64,000 nt of DNA from Bacteriovorax sp. BSW11_IV (GTDB lineage Bacteria; Bdellovibrionota; Bacteriovoracia; Bacteriovoracales; Bacteriovoracaceae), in contig NZ_AUNE01000052.1 of NCBI RefSeq assembly GCF_000447755.1, positions 1 to 64,000 of the forward strand, given 5' to 3'. The notes under the pieces were generated by a model. The model worked only from the letters and a program-made list of their open reading frames with translations, was not told where the DNA came from and ran no database searches. The translations under genes were made by a program, and so were the position numbers. Of this stretch, positions 8,171 through 16,799 are shown one piece after another (the first letter of the stretch is position 1; each line of letters opens with the position of its first letter).

Positions 8171-9908
8171 TTTCTTTCTCTTTCCGGGAAGTATTAAGCA
8201 TATTGTAATTGTTCTTGTTTGCTTGCTAGGCTCTACTGTACTTGGGGCCTTGACTCCACGTTTTATGGCAGACCTCGCAAGAACATATAGTGAAAGTGAT
8301 TTGTTCTTTAATTCAATTCGTAATCTCTTTTATCTTTTTATTGCCGTATATGTGAATAGGGCGCTCTATCAATTATTTGTAAATCGTTATGTTAAAGATC
8401 TTGCTCAATACTCGCGAAGTGAATGTTTTGAAAAGTGGCTTTTAAATTACGATATTCAAACAGAAGATAATTCTGCAAGTGAGCGCTATCCACAAGGAGA
8501 AGTTCTCGCAAGAATCGTCAATGATACCGAGGCCCTGAGAGAACTTGTGACGTCGGGGACATTTGGCATTTTTATTGATTTATTTTTCGTCATTTCATGT
8601 TTGGCCAGTTTTGTTGGAATTAATCTCTATGCGGGTTCATTTTTAGCACTTTCAGAAGTAGCGGCAGCAGGGATACTTATTTGGGGAAGCAAGTATATGC
8701 GCTCAATCTTCTTGAGCGTTCGTCATGCCAATGGAAACCTCTCTCGTACTGTGGCCAATCTTGTGGATGGAGTGTCGGAGAGTTATTACAATAATCACGG
8801 AAACTATGCCTCAAAAAAAGGCGAAGTTGTTTTTGATGATTTTCTAGCTAAACAACTTCGTGCCAATGTTTGGGACGCTTCTTATTATTCAGTTGCTGAG
8901 TCATTGTACCCAATGCTCTTAGCTTTGGTTGTCTTTATTTTTCCTTACTCGAACATCACAGAAGCTGCCGTGATCTTTGCTGTTGTTGATCTTATTCAAA
9001 GATCAATTGGTCCTGTAAAAGATGTCGCTTCAAAAGTTGCCAATGTTCAACGTGCTGCTTCTGGAGTTATGAGAATTAGTGAATTCCTAGGGGATTTAAG
9101 TAAGGGCCATTCATCACCATTAATTCATAAAAGAGAGCCATTTAATTTTCATCACTTTTCAGTTGATATTAAAAGATATCAATATCCAAAGAGAGGGAAT
9201 GAGGAAAAGTCATTTGCTTTAAAGAATATTGCTTTTGAAGCATCTCCTGGTGAACTTGTTGGAATCGTCGGATTATCAGGTTGTGGTAAGTCTACACTTT
9301 TAAATATCTTGGCCGGAAATATTATTCCAGGTGATGCTGATATTGTTATTGACTGCGTCTCAGGTGCAGAGGTTCATTACCCAGGAAATGGTGAAAGTGA
9401 TGTTGTTCGCTATCGTGAAAATGTAGGGATAGTATCTCAAGATTCACACATATTTTCTGAGTCAGTTTATTTTAATATTTCCTTTCAATATGGTGAAACA
9501 TCTGAAGAATTTAAAAAATTTTGGTCTTGGATCGAAGAGCAAATTCCTTATTTCAAAAGATGGGGGATCACACCAGAATCGACTTTAAATATTAAAGATC
9601 TTTCTCTTGGACAAAAACAGTTGATCGCAGCAGTGCGATCTTGTTATTTGAAAAAATCAATTGTTCTTTTTGATGAAATTTCTTCTGCCCTCGATAGTGA
9701 TTTAGAACTGGCGCTAAGAAAGGTTGTTCTTCTCATTCAAAAGAATTCGCTTACTTTCATAGTGGCCCATAGAGTTGAGACAATTATCAATGCTGATAAG
9801 ATTTTAGTTATGGATTCTGGACTCGTAATGGCCGAGGGAAAACATCAGGAACTTATTCAAAATAATTCCATTTATAAGGAGTTCATTGCGGAATTATCGC
9901 ATTATTAA
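8142..9908 (+). CDS. ABC exporter half-transporter, catalytic-site subunit
   Basis: 588 residues with a six-helix membrane domain and a C-terminal ATPase domain. Walker A is GLSGCGKST, Walker B is VLFDEISSALD with the catalytic Glu, and the H-loop is AHR. The signature is LSLGQ instead of LSGGQ. Its consensus Walker motifs would face the canonical LSGGQ of the upstream subunit, while its weak signature would face that subunit's degenerate Walker B. The start is a TTG at 8142 inside the upstream gene, implying translational coupling. Probable efflux or lipid/peptide export; substrate not predictable. Confidence 0.87.
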   Translation: MSTSKTKWFSFFLFPGSIKHIVIVLVCLLGSTVLGALTPRFMADLARTYSESDLFFNSIRNLFYLFIAVYVNRALYQLFVNRYVKDLAQYSRSECFEKWLLNYDIQTEDNSASERYPQGEVLARIVNDTEALRELVTSGTFGIFIDLFFVISCLASFVGINLYAGSFLALSEVAAAGILIWGSKYMRSIFLSVRHANGNLSRTVANLVDGVSESYYNNHGNYASKKGEVVFDDFLAKQLRANVWDASYYSVAESLYPMLLALVVFIFPYSNITEAAVIFAVVDLIQRSIGPVKDVASKVANVQRAASGVMRISEFLGDLSKGHSSPLIHKREPFNFHHFSVDIKRYQYPKRGNEEKSFALKNIAFEASPGELVGIVGLSGCGKSTLLNILAGNIIPGDADIVIDCVSGAEVHYPGNGESDVVRYRENVGIVSQDSHIFSESVYFNISFQYGETSEEFKKFWSWIEEQIPYFKRWGITPESTLNIKDLSLGQKQLIAAVRSCYLKKSIVLFDEISSALDSDLELALRKVVLLIQKNSLTFIVAHRVETIINADKILVMDSGLVMAEGKHQELIQNNSIYKEFIAELSHY

Positions 9909-9928
9909 AAGTTTTAGGTTATTATTTT

Positions 9929-9960
9929 AGAGATTCATAATTATTGAAAGGAGAATCTCT
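9929..9960 (+). promoter_or_regulatory. Hairpin enclosing the ribosome-binding site of the DsbA-like gene
   Basis: A perfect 8-bp inverted repeat, AGAGATTC and GAATCTCT, flanks a 16-base loop that contains the AAAGGA ribosome site. The stem ends one base before the ATG at 9962. It could control translation of the gene; this is inference from the fold. Confidence 0.45.
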
Positions 9961-9961
9961 A

Positions 9962-11014
9962 ATGAAAAAGAATAACTTGGCCAGTGTACTTGGCCTAACA
10001 GTGTTTGCAACGGCATTGTTTTTTTCATGTACAAAAGAAGTAAAATCTGGACCTAATTTTATCTATAAGCCAGCTCCATCAAACGAAGTAGCGGCAAAAT
10101 ATAAAGGTCAAGACATCAAAGTAAACGAAGTTTTCAGAGGCGCTGAAACAGAAATCTTTGAAGCTGAAATGAAAGTTTACGAAATCAAAATGGCAAAACT
10201 TAAGGCCTGGTTGATTGAAAGAATGATTGATGCAGACCCAAATAAGAAAGGTCTTTCAAATGATGAATTCCTAAAGAAGTATATTGCTAAAGAAGTAACT
10301 ATTACTGAAAAAGAAATTCAAGCTTTCATCAAAGAAAGAAGTATTCCAGCTGAGCACATCAATGAGCAAATGAAGCAAAGAATCAGCCAATTCCTTACTA
10401 TGGAAGCTGAAAAAGGTGCTATTGAAGCTTGGTTTAATAAGCAAACACAAAACAACCCTGTAGAGATTTATATTGCAAGACCTAATCGTCCCGTTTTCAA
10501 TGTAAACGTTGGGGATGCTCCTTTTGCTGGTGGAGCTGATGCTAAAGTTACAATCGTAGAATTTTCTGACTTCCAGTGTCCATTCTGTCAAAAGGGTGCG
10601 AGCATTATGGAAGAAGTTAAGAAAAAATACGGAAACAAAGTTAAAATTGCTTTCAAAAACTATCCACTCCCATTTCACAACAATGCTAAGACAGCTGCTA
10701 ACGCAGGTCTTTGTGCAAACGAGCAAGGTGCTAACTTCTTCTGGAAAATGCACGATGAGATGTTCGCTAACCAAGCAAACCTAACAAATGATGGCCTACT
10801 AGGTATGGCGAAAAAAATTGGTCTTAAAGAAACTGATTTTAAAACATGTCTAGAGTCGAATAAATTTGCTGCTAAAGTTGAAGCAGACATGAAAGAAGGT
10901 CAAGATGTAGGGGTTAAGTCTACTCCAACATTCTTTGTTAACGGAAAAATGATTAGTGGAGCTGTTCCACTGGAACAATTTTCCGAGGTAATTGATCAAG
11001 AACTGTCTATGTAA
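9962..11014 (+). CDS. DsbA/thioredoxin-fold lipoprotein
   Basis: 350-residue precursor. A signal peptide ends at a lipobox-like FFSC (Cys about residue 23). Residues 50-170 are helical and resemble the chaperone-like N-terminus of some DsbA/DsbG-type proteins. The C-terminal DsbA domain has the redox motif CPFC in EFSDFQCPFC and the cis-Pro region STPTFFVNG. It is likely an envelope-anchored thiol-disulfide oxidoreductase. The start at 9962 has AAAGGAGA upstream and a hairpin around it. Followed by a strong terminator. Confidence 0.87.
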   Translation: MKKNNLASVLGLTVFATALFFSCTKEVKSGPNFIYKPAPSNEVAAKYKGQDIKVNEVFRGAETEIFEAEMKVYEIKMAKLKAWLIERMIDADPNKKGLSNDEFLKKYIAKEVTITEKEIQAFIKERSIPAEHINEQMKQRISQFLTMEAEKGAIEAWFNKQTQNNPVEIYIARPNRPVFNVNVGDAPFAGGADAKVTIVEFSDFQCPFCQKGASIMEEVKKKYGNKVKIAFKNYPLPFHNNAKTAANAGLCANEQGANFFWKMHDEMFANQANLTNDGLLGMAKKIGLKETDFKTCLESNKFAAKVEADMKEGQDVGVKSTPTFFVNGKMISGAVPLEQFSEVIDQELSM

Positions 11015-11036
11015 TTAAAATTGCATATCTTAAAAG

Positions 11037-11068
11037 AAGGCCTGGAAAAAAACTTCCAGGCCTTTTTT
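11037..11068 (+). terminator. Rho-independent terminator
   Basis: Perfect 11-bp stem AAGGCCTGGAA/TTCCAGGCCTT with a 6-base loop and a T run. Confidence 0.9.
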
Positions 11069-11129
11069 ATTTCTGCTAAAATACTAAAATGTATAAAGTC
11101 ATTCTAGGAAGGAATGAGGAATAAAGATT

Positions 11130-13079
11130 ATGGATATTTCTGACTACTCAAATCGTTTATCACAAATTAAGAAAGACTATTCTGATACGGCTGATAAACT
11201 TCGCGATAATTACAAAAAAGATCTGAAAGATCTTGAAAAAAATCATGAGGCCCGCGAGAAGAAGCAGGCCGAAAATTATCGTTCATCAAAAGAAGAGCTA
11301 GAGGCCAGAAACGAAGAGAACAATCGTCTCTATTCAAAAGTTACAAAAGATACAATCAATGAGCGTACAAAGGCCTTTAGAGAAGGGCTGGAAGATCAAC
11401 GCACAGATTTTGAGCAAGAAAGACAAGAGATTAAAAGAGGGTTTGATGATCGTTTGAACTCATTAAGAGATTCATATACAAGATCAAGCCGTGAGAAAGA
11501 TAAGTTCCAAGATTTTCAGTTAGATGGTGCTAAAGAGCGCTATGAAGATCGTTTGGGAAAATTAGAGTCAAGCTATAACGATAGCTTTTCTCGTTTAGAC
11601 AAAGAAACGGATAGAAAATTTAATCAATATCAATCAGAACAAGCAGCAGAGAAGAGAAACTTAATTGATCGCTATAGTAATGAAAAAGCAGAACTGGTTA
11701 AAAACGGTTCTTTAGAGAAAACAAAAGTAGCAGACCAACATCATAAAGATATTGAAAATCTTCGTAAGGCCCAAGGCACAGAGCTTGAGCAATTGAAAGA
11801 TTATCAAAAAAATCAACTTGAATCCGTACGCAATTTAAAAAATGATGAACACAAAGAACTTCAACAAAGTTTTAGAGCTTTAACTGAAGATATTGGCGAT
11901 AGAAATCAACGCCTGCGCCGTTCAGAAGTTCGTGCTCAAACAGAGAGTGCTGAGAAGTTAGAAGAAGAAAATGCGAAGAGGTTGTATCAACAGCGTCGTG
12001 AATTTGCTGCCAAGCTAAATGGTGGGAACGCTGATAATCACTATCAGCAAAAAGAAGCCAATATTCGTAGAAGTTATGACGATCGCATTAAAAATATTTA
12101 TGAAACAATGGATGATGAACGCTTCAAAAATTCTCAAGACAAAGAGAGAATGGCCTCTTTATTTATTGAATCAAATAGAGAGCTTAAAGAAAAACAATCT
12201 GAAAAGCTAATGGCAAAAGATAAAGAGTTTAAAGAGTTCAAAGAAACGACTCTTGCCGATGCTAGTGAAAAGAGTGAACAGGCCATTGATGCTTATAAGC
12301 GTGAACTTTATAAGACTCGTGTGGATAATGAAGAACAAACCATTAAAAATCGTACAGATTTTAAAAGTAATATTGCCAAAGAGCGCGCCTACTATGGCAA
12401 TGTCATTAATAAATTAAGTGACAAAAATAGAGAGGCCGTTGAAAATATTCAACAGCAACATGCAAAAGAAACTTCTGCTTTTATCGAAAAAACTAAGAAA
12501 GATCATGCACGTGATTTAAGTGATGTTAGAGAAGATGCCAAGCTGCAATTGTCTTTAAAAGAACAAAGTCTAACAGAGAGAAATCAACAGTTAAAAGAGA
12601 TCAATGACCGCTTAGTTGAACAATATGAAGTGAAGCTAGATAAATTAGCAAAAAAAGCTCACGATGAAATTGAGCGCCTGCAACAGATGAATGAAGATCA
12701 AAGAATGCAAGGTCAACTTGATTCTAAGTATGCTCTTGAAGCTCGTGATAGAGAAGTGAAGAAAGAAAAAATTGAAATGAAAAATCTTTACGAGCGTAGG
12801 ATCAATGAGGCCAAGTCTCATGCTGAAAAGCAAGTTTCACAGATCATCGAGCGTTATGAAGATATGATTGCCAGAGAGCGTGATGATATGAAGCGCAAAA
12901 TGGATGTTAAACTAAAAGAAGCTCAGGCCAATTACGATAAACTTTATCAATTGAGTGAACTTGAAAAGACGACAATGCAAACTCAATTTGATCAACGTCT
13001 AGAAGAAATGAGAACGGCCAATCAAGAGGCCCTTGCTGAAAAAGCGGCACAATATAAGTCAAACTTCCATAAGGCCTAA
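11130..13079 (+). CDS. Long coiled-coil protein (649 residues)
   Basis: Almost entirely charged heptad-like helix (Lys, Glu, Arg, Asp, Gln) with no signal peptide, membrane segment or Pro/Gly-rich break, so a very long cytoplasmic coiled coil is likely. No catalytic motif is visible. Its opening residues and a DRL-x-x-L-x-x-(S/T)Y-x-RS element recur in the partial coiled-coil gene at 62898, so the two may be paralogs. AGGAA lies upstream of the ATG. Possible scaffold or filament protein; that is a guess from architecture. Confidence 0.8.
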   Translation: MDISDYSNRLSQIKKDYSDTADKLRDNYKKDLKDLEKNHEAREKKQAENYRSSKEELEARNEENNRLYSKVTKDTINERTKAFREGLEDQRTDFEQERQEIKRGFDDRLNSLRDSYTRSSREKDKFQDFQLDGAKERYEDRLGKLESSYNDSFSRLDKETDRKFNQYQSEQAAEKRNLIDRYSNEKAELVKNGSLEKTKVADQHHKDIENLRKAQGTELEQLKDYQKNQLESVRNLKNDEHKELQQSFRALTEDIGDRNQRLRRSEVRAQTESAEKLEEENAKRLYQQRREFAAKLNGGNADNHYQQKEANIRRSYDDRIKNIYETMDDERFKNSQDKERMASLFIESNRELKEKQSEKLMAKDKEFKEFKETTLADASEKSEQAIDAYKRELYKTRVDNEEQTIKNRTDFKSNIAKERAYYGNVINKLSDKNREAVENIQQQHAKETSAFIEKTKKDHARDLSDVREDAKLQLSLKEQSLTERNQQLKEINDRLVEQYEVKLDKLAKKAHDEIERLQQMNEDQRMQGQLDSKYALEARDREVKKEKIEMKNLYERRINEAKSHAEKQVSQIIERYEDMIARERDDMKRKMDVKLKEAQANYDKLYQLSELEKTTMQTQFDQRLEEMRTANQEALAEKAAQYKSNFHKA

Positions 13080-13143
13080 AATTCCAAGTACAAGGCCTTT
13101 CGATTTGTGGTATCCTATAATCTAATACTGGAGGATACCACCT

Positions 13144-14823
13144 ATGAGAAAGGCCAAGATCGTTGGTACATTAGGCCCCGCGTCTAATAATCTCGAAACA
13201 ATTAAACAACTCATTAATGCCGGTTTAAATGTCGCACGTGTAAACATGTCACACGGCACACATGAAGGTCATGCTGAAGTTATTAAACTTATCCGTAAAG
13301 CATCTAAAGAAACACGTCGTGAAGTGGCGATACTCATTGACCTTCAAGGTCCAAAGATTCGTACAGATAAGTTAAAAGAAAATTTGATTCTTGAAAAAGG
13401 TCAAACTTGGGTTATTGGTCAAACAAAATTCAAAGATGATTATCCTGAGTATAAAGACTGCTACATTCCAACAATCTACGACAAACTTGTTGATGATTGC
13501 CATGATGGTGCACGTATACTTTTTGATGATGGTAAGATTATAGCAAAAGCACTTACAAGAGATCGCAACGTTTATAAAATCGAAGTTCTTGTCGGTGGTG
13601 AGCTAAAGTCAAATAAAGGAATTAACCTTCCTGATTGTGAAGTCTCAGCTCCAGCTTTTACTGATAAGGATAGAGAAGATTTGATGTTTGCTCTTAAACA
13701 AGACATTGATTATATCGCTCTATCATTTGTTAGAAAGAAAGAAGATATTATGCAAGTGAAGACTCTTCTTCATGCGCTCAAAGTAAATATTCCTATCATT
13801 TCTAAAATTGAAAAACCTCAGGCCATTGATAATCTTGACGAAATTCTAAGCGTGACTGATGTCATCATGGTGGCCAGAGGGGATATGGGTGTTGAAGTGG
13901 GGAACCACCTCGTACCTTCAATGCAAAAACTTATTATCAATAAATGTAATCAGGCCAAGATTCCTGTAATCACGGCCACTCAAATGCTTGAGAGTATGAC
14001 AGATGCTCCAACTCCAACTAGAGCTGAAGCTTCTGACGTTGCCAATGCTATTTGGGATGGTACTGATGCTGTAATGCTTTCGGGGGAAACGGCTTCTGGT
14101 CAATATCCTATTGAAGCTGTGCAGATGATGAATGATATTATCTGTGAAGCTGAGAAAACACCAAAAGAGAGACCTTATCTTCGTAACCTAGATTTAAAGA
14201 GTATCAACTCTGCCGTAATGGTTGCTGCTTCAATGATTGCTGAAAAAGTAGAGGCCAAAAGAATTATTGCCCTAACAGAAGGTGGAAATTCTTGTTTGAA
14301 GGCCTCTATGCATAGGCCACAAACTCCAGTTGCAGGTGTGACAACTTCATATCAAACAGCAAGAAGAATGTGTCTATACTGGGGTGTTTATCCTTTGATT
14401 TTAGAAGGAATTGATGAAGATAGTATCGAATATCAAAAACAAGTCGTATCAATCATCAGAGACCGTTTAAAGCTCTATAATGGTGATAAAGTTGTTATCA
14501 CGAGAGGGGACGGAAAGTTCTTTCAAAACGGACTTTCTAACTCTGTACAAGTTGAAGTGATTAAAAGTGATAACAATGTCCCAGGCTCTTCAGAAGGATT
14601 AGAAGAAGGTGCCGATGGAAAAAAGCGAATACTCCATGACTTAAGCGTATGTGCCATTTGTCAAAGTTGTGTGAGTATTTGCCCTCATGACATTTGGACA
14701 ACAAACGCTAAAACGAAAGAAGTCTTTATTAATAAAGATAATGTAAGTAAATGCTCTATGGATATGGAATGTGTTCGCGTATGCCCTACAGGGGCCATTG
14801 AAATTATCCCTAAACCAGAGTAA
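13144..14823 (+). CDS. pyk: Pyruvate kinase with C-terminal ferredoxin domain
   Basis: 559 residues. Residues 1 to about 475 are a complete pyruvate kinase (PEP + ADP to pyruvate + ATP): NMSHG, DLQGPKIR, the metal loop VARGDMGVE, ITATQMLESM and PTRAEASDVANA are all present. The usual protein ends near residue 475. Here an extra tail of about 60 residues carries CAICQSCVSICP and then CSMDMECVRVCP, a two-motif bacterial ferredoxin. In the second motif the central cysteine is Asp. GGAGG lies upstream of the ATG. It precedes queG by 11 bases. Confidence 0.93.
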   Translation: MRKAKIVGTLGPASNNLETIKQLINAGLNVARVNMSHGTHEGHAEVIKLIRKASKETRREVAILIDLQGPKIRTDKLKENLILEKGQTWVIGQTKFKDDYPEYKDCYIPTIYDKLVDDCHDGARILFDDGKIIAKALTRDRNVYKIEVLVGGELKSNKGINLPDCEVSAPAFTDKDREDLMFALKQDIDYIALSFVRKKEDIMQVKTLLHALKVNIPIISKIEKPQAIDNLDEILSVTDVIMVARGDMGVEVGNHLVPSMQKLIINKCNQAKIPVITATQMLESMTDAPTPTRAEASDVANAIWDGTDAVMLSGETASGQYPIEAVQMMNDIICEAEKTPKERPYLRNLDLKSINSAVMVAASMIAEKVEAKRIIALTEGGNSCLKASMHRPQTPVAGVTTSYQTARRMCLYWGVYPLILEGIDEDSIEYQKQVVSIIRDRLKLYNGDKVVITRGDGKFFQNGLSNSVQVEVIKSDNNVPGSSEGLEEGADGKKRILHDLSVCAICQSCVSICPHDIWTTNAKTKEVFINKDNVSKCSMDMECVRVCPTGAIEIIPKPE

Positions 14824-14834
14824 GTCTTACTCTT

Positions 14835-15860
14835 ATGAAAGAGCTTTCTGAATTTCTAACCCTAGAAAATTTAAAATCATATGGAATTGTGGACATGGGC
14901 CTAACAACGGCCCCTGTTCCCCATACTCTTTCCCATTACAACGATTGGGTTGCTCAAGGTAAACACGGCCCTCTAAGCTACTTAGAAGGGGACAGACAGG
15001 ATAAAAGACAAGATCTTCGCCATTACTTTTCTGAGTTTAAGTCATCGCTCGTGTTTCTTTTTTCTTATGCTGATACGAAATATGCATTGGATGAATTTTA
15101 TAAAAGTGAAGAAAGTAATGGTCATAAAATTGCTGGCTATGTTTTAGGCTTCAATGGAATAGACTATCATTTTGAAGTGAAATCTCGCCTTGAAGAAATT
15201 AAAGCAAAACTTATTTCACTGGACCCTGAACTTCCTGAACTTAAAGTAGAACTCTCTCTCGATATTCAGCCAGTTCTTGAAAGAGATCTGGCCTTAAGGG
15301 CCGGGCTTGGTTGGTTTGGAAAAAATTCCATGCTTATCAATAAAAGAGAAGGAAGTTTTCTAATTTTAGGATCACTTCTTTTAAGTAAGGACTACTCACA
15401 TATTGTTTCTGAAAAGAAAATGGAAACCGATCATTGTGGCCAATGCACTCGTTGCATTGACGCCTGTCCAACCATGGCCATTGAGCCAGAATCGAGAAGC
15501 CTGATTGCAAATAAATGCATTAGTACTTTTACAATTGAACTTTTTAAAGAGGCATCGGCACCTGCACAAATGGAGAGTGCTCATGGTGAAATTTTTGGTT
15601 GTGATATATGTCAAGATGTTTGCCCTTGGAATAAACGCATCTTTAGAAAAATGATTGAAGTTAAAAGTGATCTCCTACAGTCTCCAAAAAATAAATTTAT
15701 TATTGATTTCTTTTTAAATAGATCTGTGGATGAAATAATCAGTGAACTAAATTCTCTTTCGAATAGGGCCTATCAAAAATTATTTTTTGGAACCCCACTG
15801 CAAAGAACTGGGCGAGTGGGGCTTTTGAAGAATTTAATGTTTTGGAAAAATCTTAAATAA
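14835..15860 (+). CDS. queG: Epoxyqueuosine reductase QueG
   Basis: Reduces epoxyqueuosine to queuosine in tRNA, using cobalamin and two [4Fe-4S] clusters. 341 residues. The C-terminal half has the two-cluster motif CGQCTRCIDACP and the later CDICQDVCPWN, typical of QueG. ERDLALRAGLGWFGKNSML is the conserved cobalamin-domain segment. The ATG at 14835 is 11 bases after the pyruvate kinase stop, so it is likely co-transcribed. Its 3' end overlaps the convergent hydrolase gene by 8 bases. Confidence 0.94.
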   Translation: MKELSEFLTLENLKSYGIVDMGLTTAPVPHTLSHYNDWVAQGKHGPLSYLEGDRQDKRQDLRHYFSEFKSSLVFLFSYADTKYALDEFYKSEESNGHKIAGYVLGFNGIDYHFEVKSRLEEIKAKLISLDPELPELKVELSLDIQPVLERDLALRAGLGWFGKNSMLINKREGSFLILGSLLLSKDYSHIVSEKKMETDHCGQCTRCIDACPTMAIEPESRSLIANKCISTFTIELFKEASAPAQMESAHGEIFGCDICQDVCPWNKRIFRKMIEVKSDLLQSPKNKFIIDFFLNRSVDEIISELNSLSNRAYQKLFFGTPLQRTGRVGLLKNLMFWKNLK

Positions 15861-16629
15861 TTCCTTCACTCTTTAAATATTTTTTTACATAACCTGCGGC
15901 CATTTCTGGAAGATGATGTCCAAGCTTTGTTGGCTTTTCAACTGTGACTTGATTTCCGTGGCGCTCTAATATCTTTGCAAATCTCTCTGTACCATCTTTT
16001 CCAACAACTAAATCATCTTCACCTGTAATAAAGTGGATTCTGTGACCAGAAATATCCATATTTTCTTTTTCTTCTTTAATCCATGGAAAGACAATCTTTG
16101 GACCGAGTGCTTTTGAAACCAATTGCTCACGAATCACAAGAGTTGATTTGTAAAATGGAGTATCGAAAATATGTGTTACTCCCTCTGGTGGTAGCCCTAG
16201 ACCTACACAAACGGCTTTTGTATTTTTACTTTTGAAAAAGTCACTTTCCATTGCTTTAAGGCACAATAAACTGCCAAGGCTATGACCACCCAAAACAATA
16301 GGAGAGTTATCTGTTAAAGTGATATGTTCTTTCATGAGCTCATAGGCCTTTTGAAAAAGTTTTGGGGCCTCTGTTTTAAATAACTCAAAATCGTAGACTT
16401 CACTAAAGCCACCAAGAAAGTGTCCTGGTAGATCAAAAAGAATAGCTGGAAGGCCTTCTTCTACAAGACGTGTGGGCCAGTTGAGAATGCTTGCTTTATG
16501 AGAAGTGTAGCCATGGGTAAGAATCGCTAGGCCGTCTTTAGTTGGTTTAGCAGGATCAGGTAAAAAACCTATAGCATTTACCTTTTGGTCTAAATAAGGA
16601 ATTTCGATTTTCACTAGTTTCACAGACAT
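15853..16629 (-). CDS. Alpha/beta hydrolase
   Basis: 258 residues, cytosolic. The nucleophile elbow GGHSLGS is preceded by an oxyanion segment LTHGYTSHKAS. A late Asp (GEDDLVV) and His (KLGHHLPEM) complete a Ser-Asp-His triad. Similar proteins are called alpha/beta hydrolases or lysophospholipase-like; substrate unknown. Divergent from the secreted-protein gene at 16796. Confidence 0.82.
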   Translation of the reverse strand: MSVKLVKIEIPYLDQKVNAIGFLPDPAKPTKDGLAILTHGYTSHKASILNWPTRLVEEGLPAILFDLPGHFLGGFSEVYDFELFKTEAPKLFQKAYELMKEHITLTDNSPIVLGGHSLGSLLCLKAMESDFFKSKNTKAVCVGLGLPPEGVTHIFDTPFYKSTLVIREQLVSKALGPKIVFPWIKEEKENMDISGHRIHFITGEDDLVVGKDGTERFAKILERHGNQVTVEKPTKLGHHLPEMAAGYVKKYLKSEGII

Positions 16630-16680
16630 AATGCGTTCCTAAGTATGAAATAATTACACAGTTAACAGTATGAATAATTA

Positions 16681-16799
16681 ACACCTTACATGCTTTTCCC
16701 TAGGAGAAAGAAGGTGTAAGGTTTTTTATCATGACGAATTGTATTCGTCTTCATAGTTTAAGGCCACAACAACAACATATTTTTGGAGGTCGCACTTGA
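16681..16799 (+). promoter_or_regulatory. Structured leader with overlapping stems and a short upstream reading frame
   Basis: ACACCTT (16681) can pair with AAGGTGT (16711). Alternatively CCTTACA (16684) can pair with TGTAAGG (16715), which is directly followed by six T. The two stems exclude each other. A second hairpin GACGAAT-TGT-ATTCGTC follows at 16733-16749. A 22-codon frame starts at the ATG at 16731 and its TGA overlaps the TTG start of the downstream gene as TTGA. This looks like an attenuating or translationally coupled leader; no expression evidence. Confidence 0.4.

Noticed and set aside
10271-10774. 167-codon open frame antisense to the DsbA-like gene
   Set aside because: Lies wholly inside a well-supported gene, has no ribosome site and reads as Phe/Ser-rich low-complexity sequence typical of the antisense of a Lys/Glu-rich gene.
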